This document shows, piece by piece, positions 14,909-21,819 of a DNA stretch of 21,819 nucleotides (the first letter of the stretch is position 1; each line of letters opens with the position of its first letter). The notes below the pieces were generated by a model that searched no databases, had not been told where the DNA came from, and saw nothing but the letters and a program-made list of their open reading frames with translations. Made by a program: the position numbers and the translations under genes. Source of the DNA: an uncultured Lachnospiraceae bacterium (lineage in GTDB: Bacteria > Bacillota > Clostridia > Lachnospirales > Lachnospiraceae); the NCBI GenBank assembly GCA_910586585.1, contig CAJUKA010000070.1, forward strand, positions 1 through 21,819. Direction: 5' to 3'.

Positions 14909-15224
14909 TGTAGAAGGGGGTTCCCAGCTGGATGATCCGGCTCATGCCGGACGGAGTGGCTGACTTGTGGGAAGCGTCAATGGAGTAGGAAATGTTTTCT
15001 GCCCCTTCAATCTGGGAGCAGAGGGAATTAAACAGTTGTTCTATTTTCCCATTGACGCCTTCGGAGAGCTGGATCTGCTTCACTATCTGGTCTGCACAAT
15101 AATCCAGCTCCTGTTTGGTGGAGATGATGCTGAACAGGTCCAGGATAAATGCCAGCAGAAGCACCGCTATGAAGATGAACACCACCGTATTGAAACAGCC
15201 CTCATCACCATTCTCGCTTTTCAT
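14868..15224 (-). pseudogene. Truncated DUF4320-like membrane protein gene
   Basis: The reading starts MKSENGDEGCFNTVVFIFIA and has one membrane segment (about residues 10-32, VVFIFIAVLLLAFILDLF). Then follow SIISTKQELDYCADQIVKQI and a soluble part ending MSRIIQLGTPFYIDI. This layout (short N-terminus, one membrane helix, KQELDxxADxIVKQIQ) fits DUF4320 proteins, pseudopilin-like products found in conjugative elements. After about residue 105 the frame runs into VaFE sequence in another phase and ends. The 3' end was therefore replaced, and the fusion point lies near 14890-14910. The frame is open upstream to 15380, but no ribosome site marks a start. It suggests an integrative conjugative element once lay here. 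Confidence 0.55.
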
Positions 15225-15498
15225 TATGGATGCCAGGTTCCTGCCGGCTATTTTGGAAATAATGTTGGAATTGCCTTTGGCAACGTAAGACCACCGCTTT
15301 TCTGTTGTACCAGGTATAGCATGGATGCCTTTACGGGGAAAGAGCGGAACCGTGCCAATGCTGTACTGATGCTGTACCAATTTTTACTTACCCCCAAAAA
15401 ACAGGCAGATCTGGGGAATTGAATACAGCAGGTTTATTGTGGAAAAATAAGAAAAACCAGGTATCATAAAACAATACTTTATTTTTATGACGTTAATC

Positions 15499-15527
15499 TT
15501 GAAATAGGATGATTATTGCTGTATTAT
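15499..15527 (+). promoter_or_regulatory. Promoter of the abiE operon
   Basis: TTGAAA (15499-15504) and TATTAT (15522-15527) are 17 nt apart. The start codon at 15547 is only 20 nt past the -10 box, so the leader is about 13 nt, just enough for the AAAGGAGG ribosome site. No clear antitoxin-binding repeat is visible. Confidence 0.55.
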
Positions 15528-15546
15528 TAAAGAAAAGGAGGAGTTT

Positions 15547-16311
15547 ATGCTGCTTGAATACTATGAAAAATTGCTGCAGTTAAAATGTTTTTCATTTGAT
15601 GACGCAGCAAAAGTATTTGGGGATGAGCGCAAGGCAAAGAATATACTATACACTCTAAAGAAAAAGGGGCTGTTGCAGTCAGTACGCCGTAATTATTATG
15701 CCACGATAAGCCTGGAAACGAAAGAAGCTGTCGCGGCTCCTTTTGAGATTGCATCATCCATAACAGAAAACAGTTATATTTCCCATCATTCCGCTTTTGA
15801 ATTTTACGGGCTTGCAAACCAGGTTTTCTCCGATATATATGTTTCCACGGGGCGGGATTTCCGGGAATTTGAGTTTGGCGGGCGGTGGTATCATTGTATG
15901 AAGACCAAAAGGGATTTTGGAATATCACTTCAAAAAACGATACGGGTAACAGACATGGAGAGGACTGTGCTTGATAATATAAAGGATTTTGATAAGGTCG
16001 GGGGGCTGGAAGAGCTTTTGCGCTGTCTGGAGATGATCACCGTACTAGATGAAGACAGACTGACCACCTATCTTGGAAAGTACCATAACCAGTTCCTGGC
16101 GCAGAAGGCAGGATACCTTTTATCTTTTTACCCGCAGCTGAAATTGTCAGATGGATTTTTTGATTACTGTAAAAAGAACATAGGGAACAGTTCCCGCTAT
16201 CTCTACCACGATCTGAAAGAAGAAAAGAGTATATTTTCAAAAGAATGGAATTTATGTATACCGGAAGATATCATGCAGCTGATGAATGAAGGAGGAGAAC
16301 CGCTTGTTTAA
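15547..16311 (+). CDS. abiEi: AbiEi antitoxin / transcription regulator (254 aa)
   Basis: The protein matches the AbiEi plan. An N-terminal winged helix (about 14-54) reads CFSFDDAAKVFGDERKAKNI and LYTLKKKGLLQSVRRNYY. A core follows with ENSYISHHSAFEFYGLANQV (about 76-95), then RVTDMERTVLDNI, a variant of the usual DPERTLVD motif. In known AbiE systems this protein neutralises the nucleotidyltransferase toxin and represses its own promoter; the pair can act in abortive phage defence. The ATG has AAAGGAGGAG just upstream. It overlaps the toxin gene by a few bases, indicating translational coupling. Length is close to typical for the family. The gene is intact, in contrast to its decayed neighbours. 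Confidence 0.9.
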   Translation: MLLEYYEKLLQLKCFSFDDAAKVFGDERKAKNILYTLKKKGLLQSVRRNYYATISLETKEAVAAPFEIASSITENSYISHHSAFEFYGLANQVFSDIYVSTGRDFREFEFGGRWYHCMKTKRDFGISLQKTIRVTDMERTVLDNIKDFDKVGGLEELLRCLEMITVLDEDRLTTYLGKYHNQFLAQKAGYLLSFYPQLKLSDGFFDYCKKNIGNSSRYLYHDLKEEKSIFSKEWNLCIPEDIMQLMNEGGEPLV

Positions 16312-17251
16312 TTATACAAAGTCAGAATTGTCAGAAATTGCGAATAAGCAGAATTTCATCCGGGATACCCTGGAAAAAGTAGTACGTTTAAGTGAAGTCC
16401 TGGATTATATCAACAGTAATCCCATTATGAAAGGCTGCCTTGCATTGAAAGGGGGAACCGCCATCAACCTGACAGTCTTCCATCTTCCCAGGCTGTCGGT
16501 TGATATTGATCTGGATTATTGTTCAGAAGGAAACCGGGAGGAGATGCTGGGGCAAAGGCAGAAAATTTCAGAGGACCTGAAAAAATTTATGCAGACGCAG
16601 GGATATAGCCTGAATCCCCAAAGCAGGATCCGCCATAGCCTGGATTCTTTTGTGTTCACTTATATAAATCTGGGAGGAATGAGGGATAATATCAAAGTAG
16701 AAATAAATTATTCGCTGAGGAGCCATTTGTTTGAGCTGGAAGACAAGCCTGTTCTATCGGATGCGATCCATATGGAACATTTGATCACCGTGCTTTCGCC
16801 TGTTGAACTTTTTGCGGCGAAAATCAATGCGCTACTCAGCCGGGCAGCAGCGAGGGATCTCTATGATACATATAACATGATCGATACGGGGCTGTTTTCT
16901 AAAGACGAATACGAGATGCTGAGAAAATCTGTGGTGTTTTATACGGCCATATCACAGGAAGATAATCCAGAAAGATATGATGTGAATGTAATCGATCGGA
17001 TCAGCATCCGAAAAATAAGGACGGATCTCCTTCCTGTCATTCAAAAGGGAGAATTTATAGAACTGGAAAAAATAAAGAACCGTGTAAAGGAATTTTTGTC
17101 GGGGTTAATGGTTCTTACAGCGGATGAACAGGATTTTTTGAGAAAATTCAGGGATAAGGAATATTGCCCGGAACTGCTTTATGATGATGAACAGATCATC
17201 AGACGCATCAGTAATCATCCAATGGCATTGTGGAAGATACAGGAACATTAA
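16304..17251 (+). CDS. abiEii: AbiEii/AbiGii-family nucleotidyltransferase toxin (about 315 aa)
   Basis: The protein belongs to the DUF1814 nucleotidyltransferases. The motif LKGGTAINL is followed by RLSVDIDLDYC, whose two aspartates are the expected metal ligands. A later conserved block reads LSPVELFAAKINALLSRAAA and RDLYDTYNM. AbiEii toxins transfer nucleotides to RNA targets (tRNA in studied relatives) and stop growth when the antitoxin is lost; the target here is unknown. I prefer the TTG at 16304 because AGGAGG lies 8 nt upstream and gives MFNYTKSELSEIANKQNF. An ATG at 16286 in the same frame would add six residues but contains the ribosome site itself. It overlaps abiEi by 8 nt. Its stop lies 5 bp from the stop of the convergent VaFE fragment. 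Confidence 0.9.
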   Translation: MFNYTKSELSEIANKQNFIRDTLEKVVRLSEVLDYINSNPIMKGCLALKGGTAINLTVFHLPRLSVDIDLDYCSEGNREEMLGQRQKISEDLKKFMQTQGYSLNPQSRIRHSLDSFVFTYINLGGMRDNIKVEINYSLRSHLFELEDKPVLSDAIHMEHLITVLSPVELFAAKINALLSRAAARDLYDTYNMIDTGLFSKDEYEMLRKSVVFYTAISQEDNPERYDVNVIDRISIRKIRTDLLPVIQKGEFIELEKIKNRVKEFLSGLMVLTADEQDFLRKFRDKEYCPELLYDDEQIIRRISNHPMALWKIQEH

Positions 17252-17256
17252 AACAT

Positions 17257-18240
17257 TTATTTTGCGAAATATGTGTAAAATATATAACCCTTCAATTCAT
17301 ATGTAAAACCCGGTATCAGGTTTTCATATGAAAAGGTATCTATAATCGTCGTCAGGCCGTCTGCAAACGGCGTCTTCGTGAATGTGTCGCTGTCAATCGC
17401 ACTCGTCCATACCTTCGGCACACGGATGGTCTGGTCCTCGTCCAGAAGAACCTGATGCTCCGCCACAAGATGCCTTCCCACGCCGTAGCCATTTTCGAGG
17501 TACATCCGCTCGTACACCACCAGTGTCCTGCCAGCGAAGATTTCCGCATCGACGTCAAACGTCATCCCGCTGCCCTCATGGTTCTCCGGGATGACGTCGC
17601 CATATGTGAGGTACTGGTTGTCCTGTAAGTCAAAATCAGCTTTAAAATAGGTCGTGATTACCTGTTTCTTCCCGGCATTGTCCACGACAATCTCGCCTGT
17701 CGCAGTATCGCGGAGTTCCGACACTAATTTGTATGTGTATTCCGGACGGACTGCCTCGTAATGCACCGTGTCATATATCTTCATGTCCTTCTCGGCATAA
17801 GATATGTGTTCTTCCGTTTTCTGGTCAAGCGCCGTCGTGTCGATATAGGGCATATAGATCCGCTGGCTCTCGTCCCAGAAGTCTTCATGGTCCGCGACGA
17901 GTACCCATTTCCCGCTGCCTTCCTCTCCCTGCTCTATGTAAATCTTTTCGTAGCAGACGAAAATTGTACCATCGGGTACTTTTCCCTCGTTTGCCGTGTC
18001 CGCCAGATCCAGTACCTCGAAAAATAATTCGTCCTGCCCTGCATCCGATATGTGCAGGGACTCTCCGTCGTCACCATATCTGTAAACCAGATGTTTCTCC
18101 CCAGCTTTAGTGACATCCGCGATATAAACTTCATAACCGTCATCAGGAACCAGTTCGATTTCAACTCCATCCCCTGGTGTAAATGCCCATATGGAACCAT
18201 CGTTATCGACCTGATCCAGTCTGCCTTCCTCATTTACCAT
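17257..18240 (-). pseudogene. VaFE/TQ-ester repeat surface protein, fragment 2
   Basis: The reading holds an N-terminal segment not present in fragment 1 (DNDGSIWAFTPGDGVEIELV, GYEVYIADVTKAGEKHLVYR). It then joins the shared region at GTIFVCYEKIYIEQGE, one complete VaFE repeat, and the start of the next (VWTSAIDSDTFTKTPFADG, LIPGFTYELKGY). Here the 1-nt gap of fragment 1 is absent and the frame is clean. It ends abruptly at YIFYTYFAK, next to the end of abiEii, so the C-terminal repeats and cell-wall anchor are missing. The ATG at 18240 has no ribosome site, and the frame is open a little further upstream. There is no signal peptide. It is best read as an internal piece of a large surface protein. 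Confidence 0.75.
17340..17970 (-). repeat. Long direct repeat, copy 2
   Basis: This is the partner of 13886-14515. The starts of the two copies are about 3.45 kb apart in the same orientation. The block between them contains the DUF4320 fragment and abiE. Recombination between copies could excise that block as a circle. Confidence 0.9.
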
Positions 18241-18594
18241 TATATTTAAATCAGGTATCCTGTCACGGACTCAGGACGGCAGCAGGATTTGGTATTAACA
18301 TGAAATGTATTTAAAAAATGGTTTACATTAAATAAAAGTTTGACCGTAACATGAAGGGCTGCTACATGGAGCTGTGGAAATCCGGATGCGATATGAAAAA
18401 CGCGGCATGTGAATTTGAAGCACGCCACGGGAAGAGGATGTGATAAGCTTTAGATTTGAAAAAAATTGTTTGTTGCGGGCATAACGCTTGTCAGACAGTT
18501 TTTTTTGACCTCATGGACAGCAGTTTATGCCCTGTCCCGCTGGACACGGACCACGCAAAAGATAAAAAATGATGTGGAAAAATAAATACAAAAA
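18241..18594. other. Gene-poor stretch with possible ORF remnants
   Basis: No complete gene is seen. A plus-strand frame at 18460-18585 reads KKLFVAGITLVRQFFLTSWT then AVYALSRWTRTTQKIKNDVEK and a stop, which looks like a membrane-protein tail. Another at 18352-18444 reads MKGCYMELWKSGCDMKNAAC and ends HGKRM. Neither has a ribosome site and I recognise neither, so both may be shreds of lost genes. Confidence 0.35.
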
Positions 18595-18626
18595 GACGGA
18601 AAACAGCATTCCTGCTGTCCCCCGTC
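18595..18626 (-). terminator. Rho-independent terminator of the broken CHAP-like gene
   Basis: On the minus strand the arms GACGGGGGACAGCA and TGCTGTTTTCCGTC pair, with several G-T pairs, around GGAA. TTTTTG follows. It lies 42 nt after the stop codon at 18668. Confidence 0.75.
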
Positions 18627-18667
18627 CCGTAACATGATTCCGGCAGTAACGTCGCCGTCCCAGTGCA

Positions 18668-19563
18668 TCAATACTCGTAGTGCCATACATAGACAAGGGA
18701 CGTAGCCAGTTTCTCCCAGCTGATAAAATCTCCCCAGTGCATCTTTTTATCGCCTCCCCAGTTTGATTCCACCACAGTGATGCCGTCATCACTGCGTGAA
18801 AGAACAACCATATCGTGTCCGAGTCCCTCGGAGTTCTTGATGGATACCATATCTCCTACCCTTATGGAACTTTTCATGGTACTGCGGTCGCATATCGATC
18901 TTCTGGGAACGCATCCATCCACGGTCATTAACACGTCGTCCTCCCCCTGTGCAACCCATCCTACACGGAAGGAAGAAGGGTTTCCATATAATCCGCTCAG
19001 TATTTTACCTGCCCCAGCACTACAAATTCCAACCACCGTGCCTTCGGGGTACTGCTCTTTGAGCGAGAGAAGCCTCGCCTGTACCTGCTCCTCCGTCCAG
19101 CCGATATGGACATACCCTCCCGCATCGAACTGCTGCTGCAGTCTCTGCTTCTCCTGCAGGAATGCTGCCTTGTCAACCTCCTCGCCGTTCGAGAAAAGCC
19201 AGAACGGTCCGTTGCCGATGTCCACTGTGGTCTGCACGGGTGTCTGCAGCGCAGTATCCGTGGTTAATGTCTGGTCCGCAGTACCGTTCACCGCTTCCCC
19301 TCTGGACGCGCCTGCATACGGAATCCTGCCCTCCTTCTGTCCGAAGTTTAGTGGTTGTACAGCGCCTCGGGACTCGTCCCTACGGCCGCCGCCACGTCTG
19401 GATACAGCGCCGCGTAGTACACCGGGTCGAAGCTGCCGGCGTCCTCCTGATCCGCACGCGCGGGACCAGTCACGATCTTTGCGCCTTCCGCGATACTGAA
19501 TGCCATTGTCGCCACCATTGTTGCCACAATAATCTTCTTTGCAAAAATTTCTCTTTTCTTCAT
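18668..19563 (-). pseudogene. Secreted CHAP/NlpC-like cysteine hydrolase with FDPVYYAA module, broken by a 4-nt deletion
   Basis: The 5' part (19563-19348) encodes a signal peptide (MKKREIFAKKIIVATMVATM...) and the module FDPVYYAALYPDVAAAVG up to EALYNH, then a stop. In the intact paralogue (20879-21766) the text continues HYVMFGQKEG. Here the DNA reads CACTAAACTTC, as expected if four bases (such as TATG) were lost from an original CACTATGTAAACTTC. Past the lesion the other frame runs cleanly to 18668. It includes the probable catalytic Cys (VVGICSAGAGKILSGLYG) and His (GLGHDMVVLSRSDDGITVVE) regions and ends VYVWHYEY. Promoter, AAAGGAGGA ribosome site and terminator are all preserved, so the loss is probably recent. 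If expressed, only the 71-residue secreted module would be made. Confidence 0.85.
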
Positions 19564-19740
19564 TTTAAAGTCCTCCTTTTTCGTTTTATATTACCGTTAT
19601 TAATATGGCAATACCTTTTAAATATTTTTTGTTACATCCACAGCGGGCTGGCAGGACAGATGCATTCCGCCGGCCTGCATAAATAATAACATCTCCTTCT
19701 GCCGCACCGTTTTGGAGAAAAACAGTTTATCCCAATAAGT

Positions 19741-19770
19741 ATTTTATCGCATTATGATGATTTTTGTCAA
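19741..19770 (-). promoter_or_regulatory. Promoter of the broken CHAP-like gene, with long leader and upstream palindrome
   Basis: On the minus strand TTGACA (19770-19765) and TAAAAT (19746-19741) are 18 nt apart. The leader to the start codon at 19563 is about 170 nt and contains a possible 20-codon ORF (19680-19618). About 45 nt upstream of the -35 box lies a perfect palindrome, TAATACC-5 nt-GGTATTA (19815-19833), in a position suited to an activator or repressor. Confidence 0.6.
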
Positions 19771-19867
19771 TATTGCGCGATAATCCGGCGACATACATTT
19801 TTTCGGCAAAAAAATAATACCCATACGGTATTACATAAAACTTATTGCTTGGTAATCATATAACCCA

Positions 19868-20262
19868 TTACCAGGCTCCTGTATATATGATTGATTCATT
19901 CAGGTCTCCCTTCCGCTTCGTATTCGCTGGCAAAATTGACGTGTCCGGGTGCGACAGGCAGATCATCCCGGCAGTGTCATCCAGTGCCGCCTGTATCTGG
20001 CTTACCTCTTTCCCTCCATCTTCCAAAATGGCGTCCGTGTCAATCCCCGCGGTCGGACACTGGTAGACAAGGAAGGTGTCAGAACGTTTATGAAAACCAG
20101 CGTATGCCCCCTGATCCTGTCTGCCCCTCCCTGCGTGCCGTCTACGCACGCATGCAAACTGAAAGTATGGGTTTCCTGTGTCCCGATGGATGTCTTTGTA
20201 GTGAACTACCCGTACAAGAAACGGATTTTTCTATCCGTCTTCCTGCCACCGGCATAAGTGTG
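19868..20262 (-). pseudogene. Decayed remnant, possibly a third VaFE-type surface protein piece
   Basis: Several minus-strand frames carry protein-like text. One reads MPVAGRRIEKSVSCTG. The next reads FTTKTSIGTQETHTFSLHAC and IRGHTLVFINVL. The third ends AGIDTDAILEDGGKEVSQIQ, then AALDDTAGMICLSHPDTSIL and NESIIYTGAW with a stop at 19868. The order (a V-G-x-x-I segment, F-T-x-x-T-x-x-G-T, then GHTLVFxxVL) resembles the middle and the VVFE strand of a VaFE repeat. The similarity is short and needs frame changes. No start or ribosome site is visible. I hold only a weak view on its identity. Confidence 0.3.
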
Positions 20263-20715
20263 TTAAAATTCCAGACTATCCGCATTTAATAGAAAATACT
20301 TCATACCCATAATTACAAATCCTTCTTCATTTCTCCACGGTTTTTTTTGTTCCATTAACGATAACAATTTTCTTAAATGAATCCGGAATCTTCCTAAATG
20401 AGTTAAACTCCTGTGTCCGCTTTTCCTCAGAAGTCATATCATACGCTGCCTGAATATAATATCTCTGACTGCCCTGGTTTACTACAAAGTCAACCTCTAA
20501 TTGCTTACGGGTTGTTTTTCCTTCATTATTTTTTGCATACACCTCTACGATACCGACATCCACATTATAACCCCGGATAAGCTGCTCATTATATACAATA
20601 TTTTCCATGATGTGCGCAGGCTCCTGCTGCCTGAAATTCAGTCTGGCGTTTCTAAGCCCTATATCCGAAAAATAATATTTCAGGATAGTTTTTTTGGTCG
20701 GAAGGTATCCACAGA
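20263..20715 (-). pseudogene. C-terminal remnant of a DUF4143-type AAA+ ATPase
   Basis: From about 20690 the minus strand reads KYYFSDIGLRNARLNFRQQE, then HIMENIVYNEQLIRGYNVDV and RKQLEVDFVVNQGSQRYYIQ. This is the conserved DUF4143 region that ends a widespread family of ATP-binding proteins; it has a PD-(D/E)XK nuclease-like core (E-V-D-F). The frame stops at 20327 after VNGTKKTVEK. Removing one A from the A8 run at 20341-20348 continues it as KKPWRNEEGFVIMGMKYFLL and NADSLEF to a natural stop at 20263. The N-terminal ATPase domain is missing, and the sequence changes near 20715, close to the terminator at 20756-20790. The product would therefore be non-functional. Confidence 0.75.
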
Positions 20716-20755
20716 AATGCCGGAGACGTATCCAGAAGCCCCCATACAGACATCT

Positions 20756-20790
20756 AAAAAGACAGATGGAATAAAACCATCTGTCTTTTT
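20756..20790 (-). terminator. Terminator downstream of the intact CHAP-like gene (works on both strands by symmetry)
   Basis: The arms aaaaagacagatgg and ccatctgtcttttt are exact complements with a 7-nt loop. The stem itself ends in T5 on either strand. It lies 88 nt after the stop codon at 20879. Confidence 0.85.
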
Positions 20791-20878
20791 CTGTCGGCCA
20801 ATCCAGCCATGGAAACATTCCGCGTATCCAGATGTCACTGCCGAAACTGGGAAGATGCTCCGTATATCCCAGTTCTGG

Positions 20879-21766
20879 TTAATACATAAACCGGTGGATT
20901 ACGGTCCACTGATCACTGCCACCGTTTTCAAGTGCTTCCCATGATATCCGCCTGCCCCAGTGCATTGTATGGTTAGGTCCGAAGTTCGACTCGACGACCG
21001 TGATGCCGGAATCGTCACGGGCGGTAACAAAAAAGACATGACCAACTCTTGTTCCTCGTGTACAGACTTCGTCGCCCACCCTTACGAATTCCTTCAAGGG
21101 GGCGTTGTGCGTCCCGGTCACGATCTGCGGGACAAAGCCGTCCACATGAATCCATTCCCCGTCGCCGTTCGATCCCACGCAGAAGACATACGGGTCACCA
21201 TACAGTTCCCTTTGTATCTTGGCTGCGCCTGCGCTACAGTCTCCAACCTTCATACCATCGGGGTATTTCTCCCTTACGGAGATCAGCCGTTCCTTCACCT
21301 GCTGCTCGGTCCATCCCACATGGACGTATCCTGCGGAGTCAAACTGCTGCTGCAGTTCCTGTTTTTTAAGAAGGAACGTCGCCCTGTCCACTTCCTGTCC
21401 GTCCAGCAGATAAAACGGTCCGTTCCCGATATTGTCTGTGGGTGCTGTCTCCGTCCCGGTGTTTTCTGATGCAGCACCAGTCCCATCCACTGACTCGCCC
21501 CCGGCAGCACCCTCATACGGAATCCTGCCCTCCTTCTGGCCGAACATTACATAATGGCTGTACAGCGCCTCGGGACTCGTCCCTACGACCGCCGCCACGT
21601 CCGGATACAGCGCCGCGTAGTACACCGGGTCGAAGCTGCCGGCGTCCTCCTGATCCGCACGCGCGGGACTGGTAACCATCCCTGCGCCTTCCACGGCGCC
21701 GAATGCCATTGCCGCCGCCATTGCCCCCACGATAAGTTTCTTTGCAAAATTTTCTCTTTTTTTCAT
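20879..21766 (-). CDS. Secreted CHAP/NlpC-like cysteine hydrolase with FDPVYYAA module (295 aa)
   Basis: A signal peptide (about 1-37, ending ...TSPARA|DQE) is followed by the module at 45-85 (FDPVYYAALYPDVAAVVG to FGQKEGRIPYEG) and a Thr/Gly/Ala linker. Residues 115-165 include EQQVKERLISVREKYPDGMK. The C-terminal papain-like fold has Cys177 (VGDCSAGAAKIQREL), His243 (RVGHVFFVTARDDSG) and ESN at 259-261, matching the Cys-His-polar order of CHAP and NlpC/P60 peptidoglycan hydrolases. The exact family is uncertain, since the usual CHAP sequence around the Cys is not present. No Shine-Dalgarno sequence lies before the ATG, unlike the paralogue at 19563, and an IS200-like hairpin starts 23 bp upstream. 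The gene may therefore be poorly expressed or silent. The first 250 bases are nearly identical to the paralogue while the catalytic part has diverged. Confidence 0.85.
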   Translation of the reverse strand: MKKRENFAKKLIVGAMAAAMAFGAVEGAGMVTSPARADQEDAGSFDPVYYAALYPDVAAVVGTSPEALYSHYVMFGQKEGRIPYEGAAGGESVDGTGAASENTGTETAPTDNIGNGPFYLLDGQEVDRATFLLKKQELQQQFDSAGYVHVGWTEQQVKERLISVREKYPDGMKVGDCSAGAAKIQRELYGDPYVFCVGSNGDGEWIHVDGFVPQIVTGTHNAPLKEFVRVGDEVCTRGTRVGHVFFVTARDDSGITVVESNFGPNHTMHWGRRISWEALENGGSDQWTVIHRFMY

Positions 21767-21788
21767 TTTAATGAAACAGATATAAATC

Positions 21789-21805
21789 CCCCAGCAGAGC
21801 TGGGG
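21789..21805. repeat. Hairpin resembling an IS200/IS605 end
   Basis: The perfect stem ccccagc/gctgggg has an AGA loop. Its core matches the right-end hairpin of the IS200-like element at 3444-3466 (CCAGCAGRGCTGG). It may mark the edge of another IS200-like insertion that continues beyond the window. Confidence 0.45.
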
Positions 21806-21819
21806 AGACTAGCAGACGC

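Noticed and set aside
18777..19499. Plus-strand 240-codon frame opposite the CHAP-like pseudogene
   Set aside because: Antisense shadow that spans the deletion by chance; Ser/Pro-rich and without a ribosome site.
19891..20289. Plus-strand 132-codon frame
   Set aside because: Ser/Pro/Cys-rich text with no family resemblance, opposite a minus-strand relic.

Overview
The window looks like a chromosomal accessory region of a gut Clostridia genome, most likely Lachnospiraceae. The evidence is strong TTGACA-type promoters, AGGAGG ribosome sites, lipoprotein and Sel1 families typical of that group, VaFE-repeat surface proteins, and an AbiE toxin-antitoxin pair. No core housekeeping gene was seen. 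About half of the window is decaying mobile or surface-protein material, so it reads as an insertion and recombination hot spot.

Left part (1-5200): the start of a DDE transposase gene runs off the left edge. Next comes an IS200/IS605-type element whose tnpA is split by a complete group II intron (733-3085) lying antisense to it. Removing the intron rejoins tnpA in frame. Beyond the IS lie a small conserved ORFan with a strong promoter and a perfect palindrome at its transcription start, a 3' fragment of a paralogue, a 158-bp MITE-like hairpin element and a shred that resembles a type I restriction specificity subunit.

Middle part (5210-13240): a minus-strand block holds two lipoproteins followed by two Sel1-repeat proteins. 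They are spaced 56-70 bp apart behind one strong promoter, which suggests a single operon. An XRE regulator lies upstream on the same strand. Divergent from it, on the plus strand, is a two-gene unit: a secreted transglutaminase-like protein and a secreted M14 zinc carboxypeptidase with an SH3-like domain, closed by a terminator.

Right part (13240-21819): fragments of VaFE/TQ-ester surface proteins, including an almost identical ~630-bp direct repeat (13886-14515 and 17340-17970), flank an intact AbiEi/AbiEii toxin-antitoxin pair and a truncated DUF4320 gene. Then follow two paralogous secreted CHAP/NlpC-like cysteine hydrolases. One is broken by a small deletion. The other is intact but lacks a visible ribosome site and abuts an IS200-like hairpin. 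Between them are the tail of a DUF4143-type ATPase and a possible third VaFE remnant.

A common theme is a short secreted N-terminal module (FDPVYYAALYPDV...FGQKEGR) found on three proteins with two different catalytic domains. Together with the M14 peptidase and lipoproteins, it suggests a cell-surface or cell-wall remodelling locus that has been repeatedly rearranged. All family names come from reading motifs; no database search was possible.
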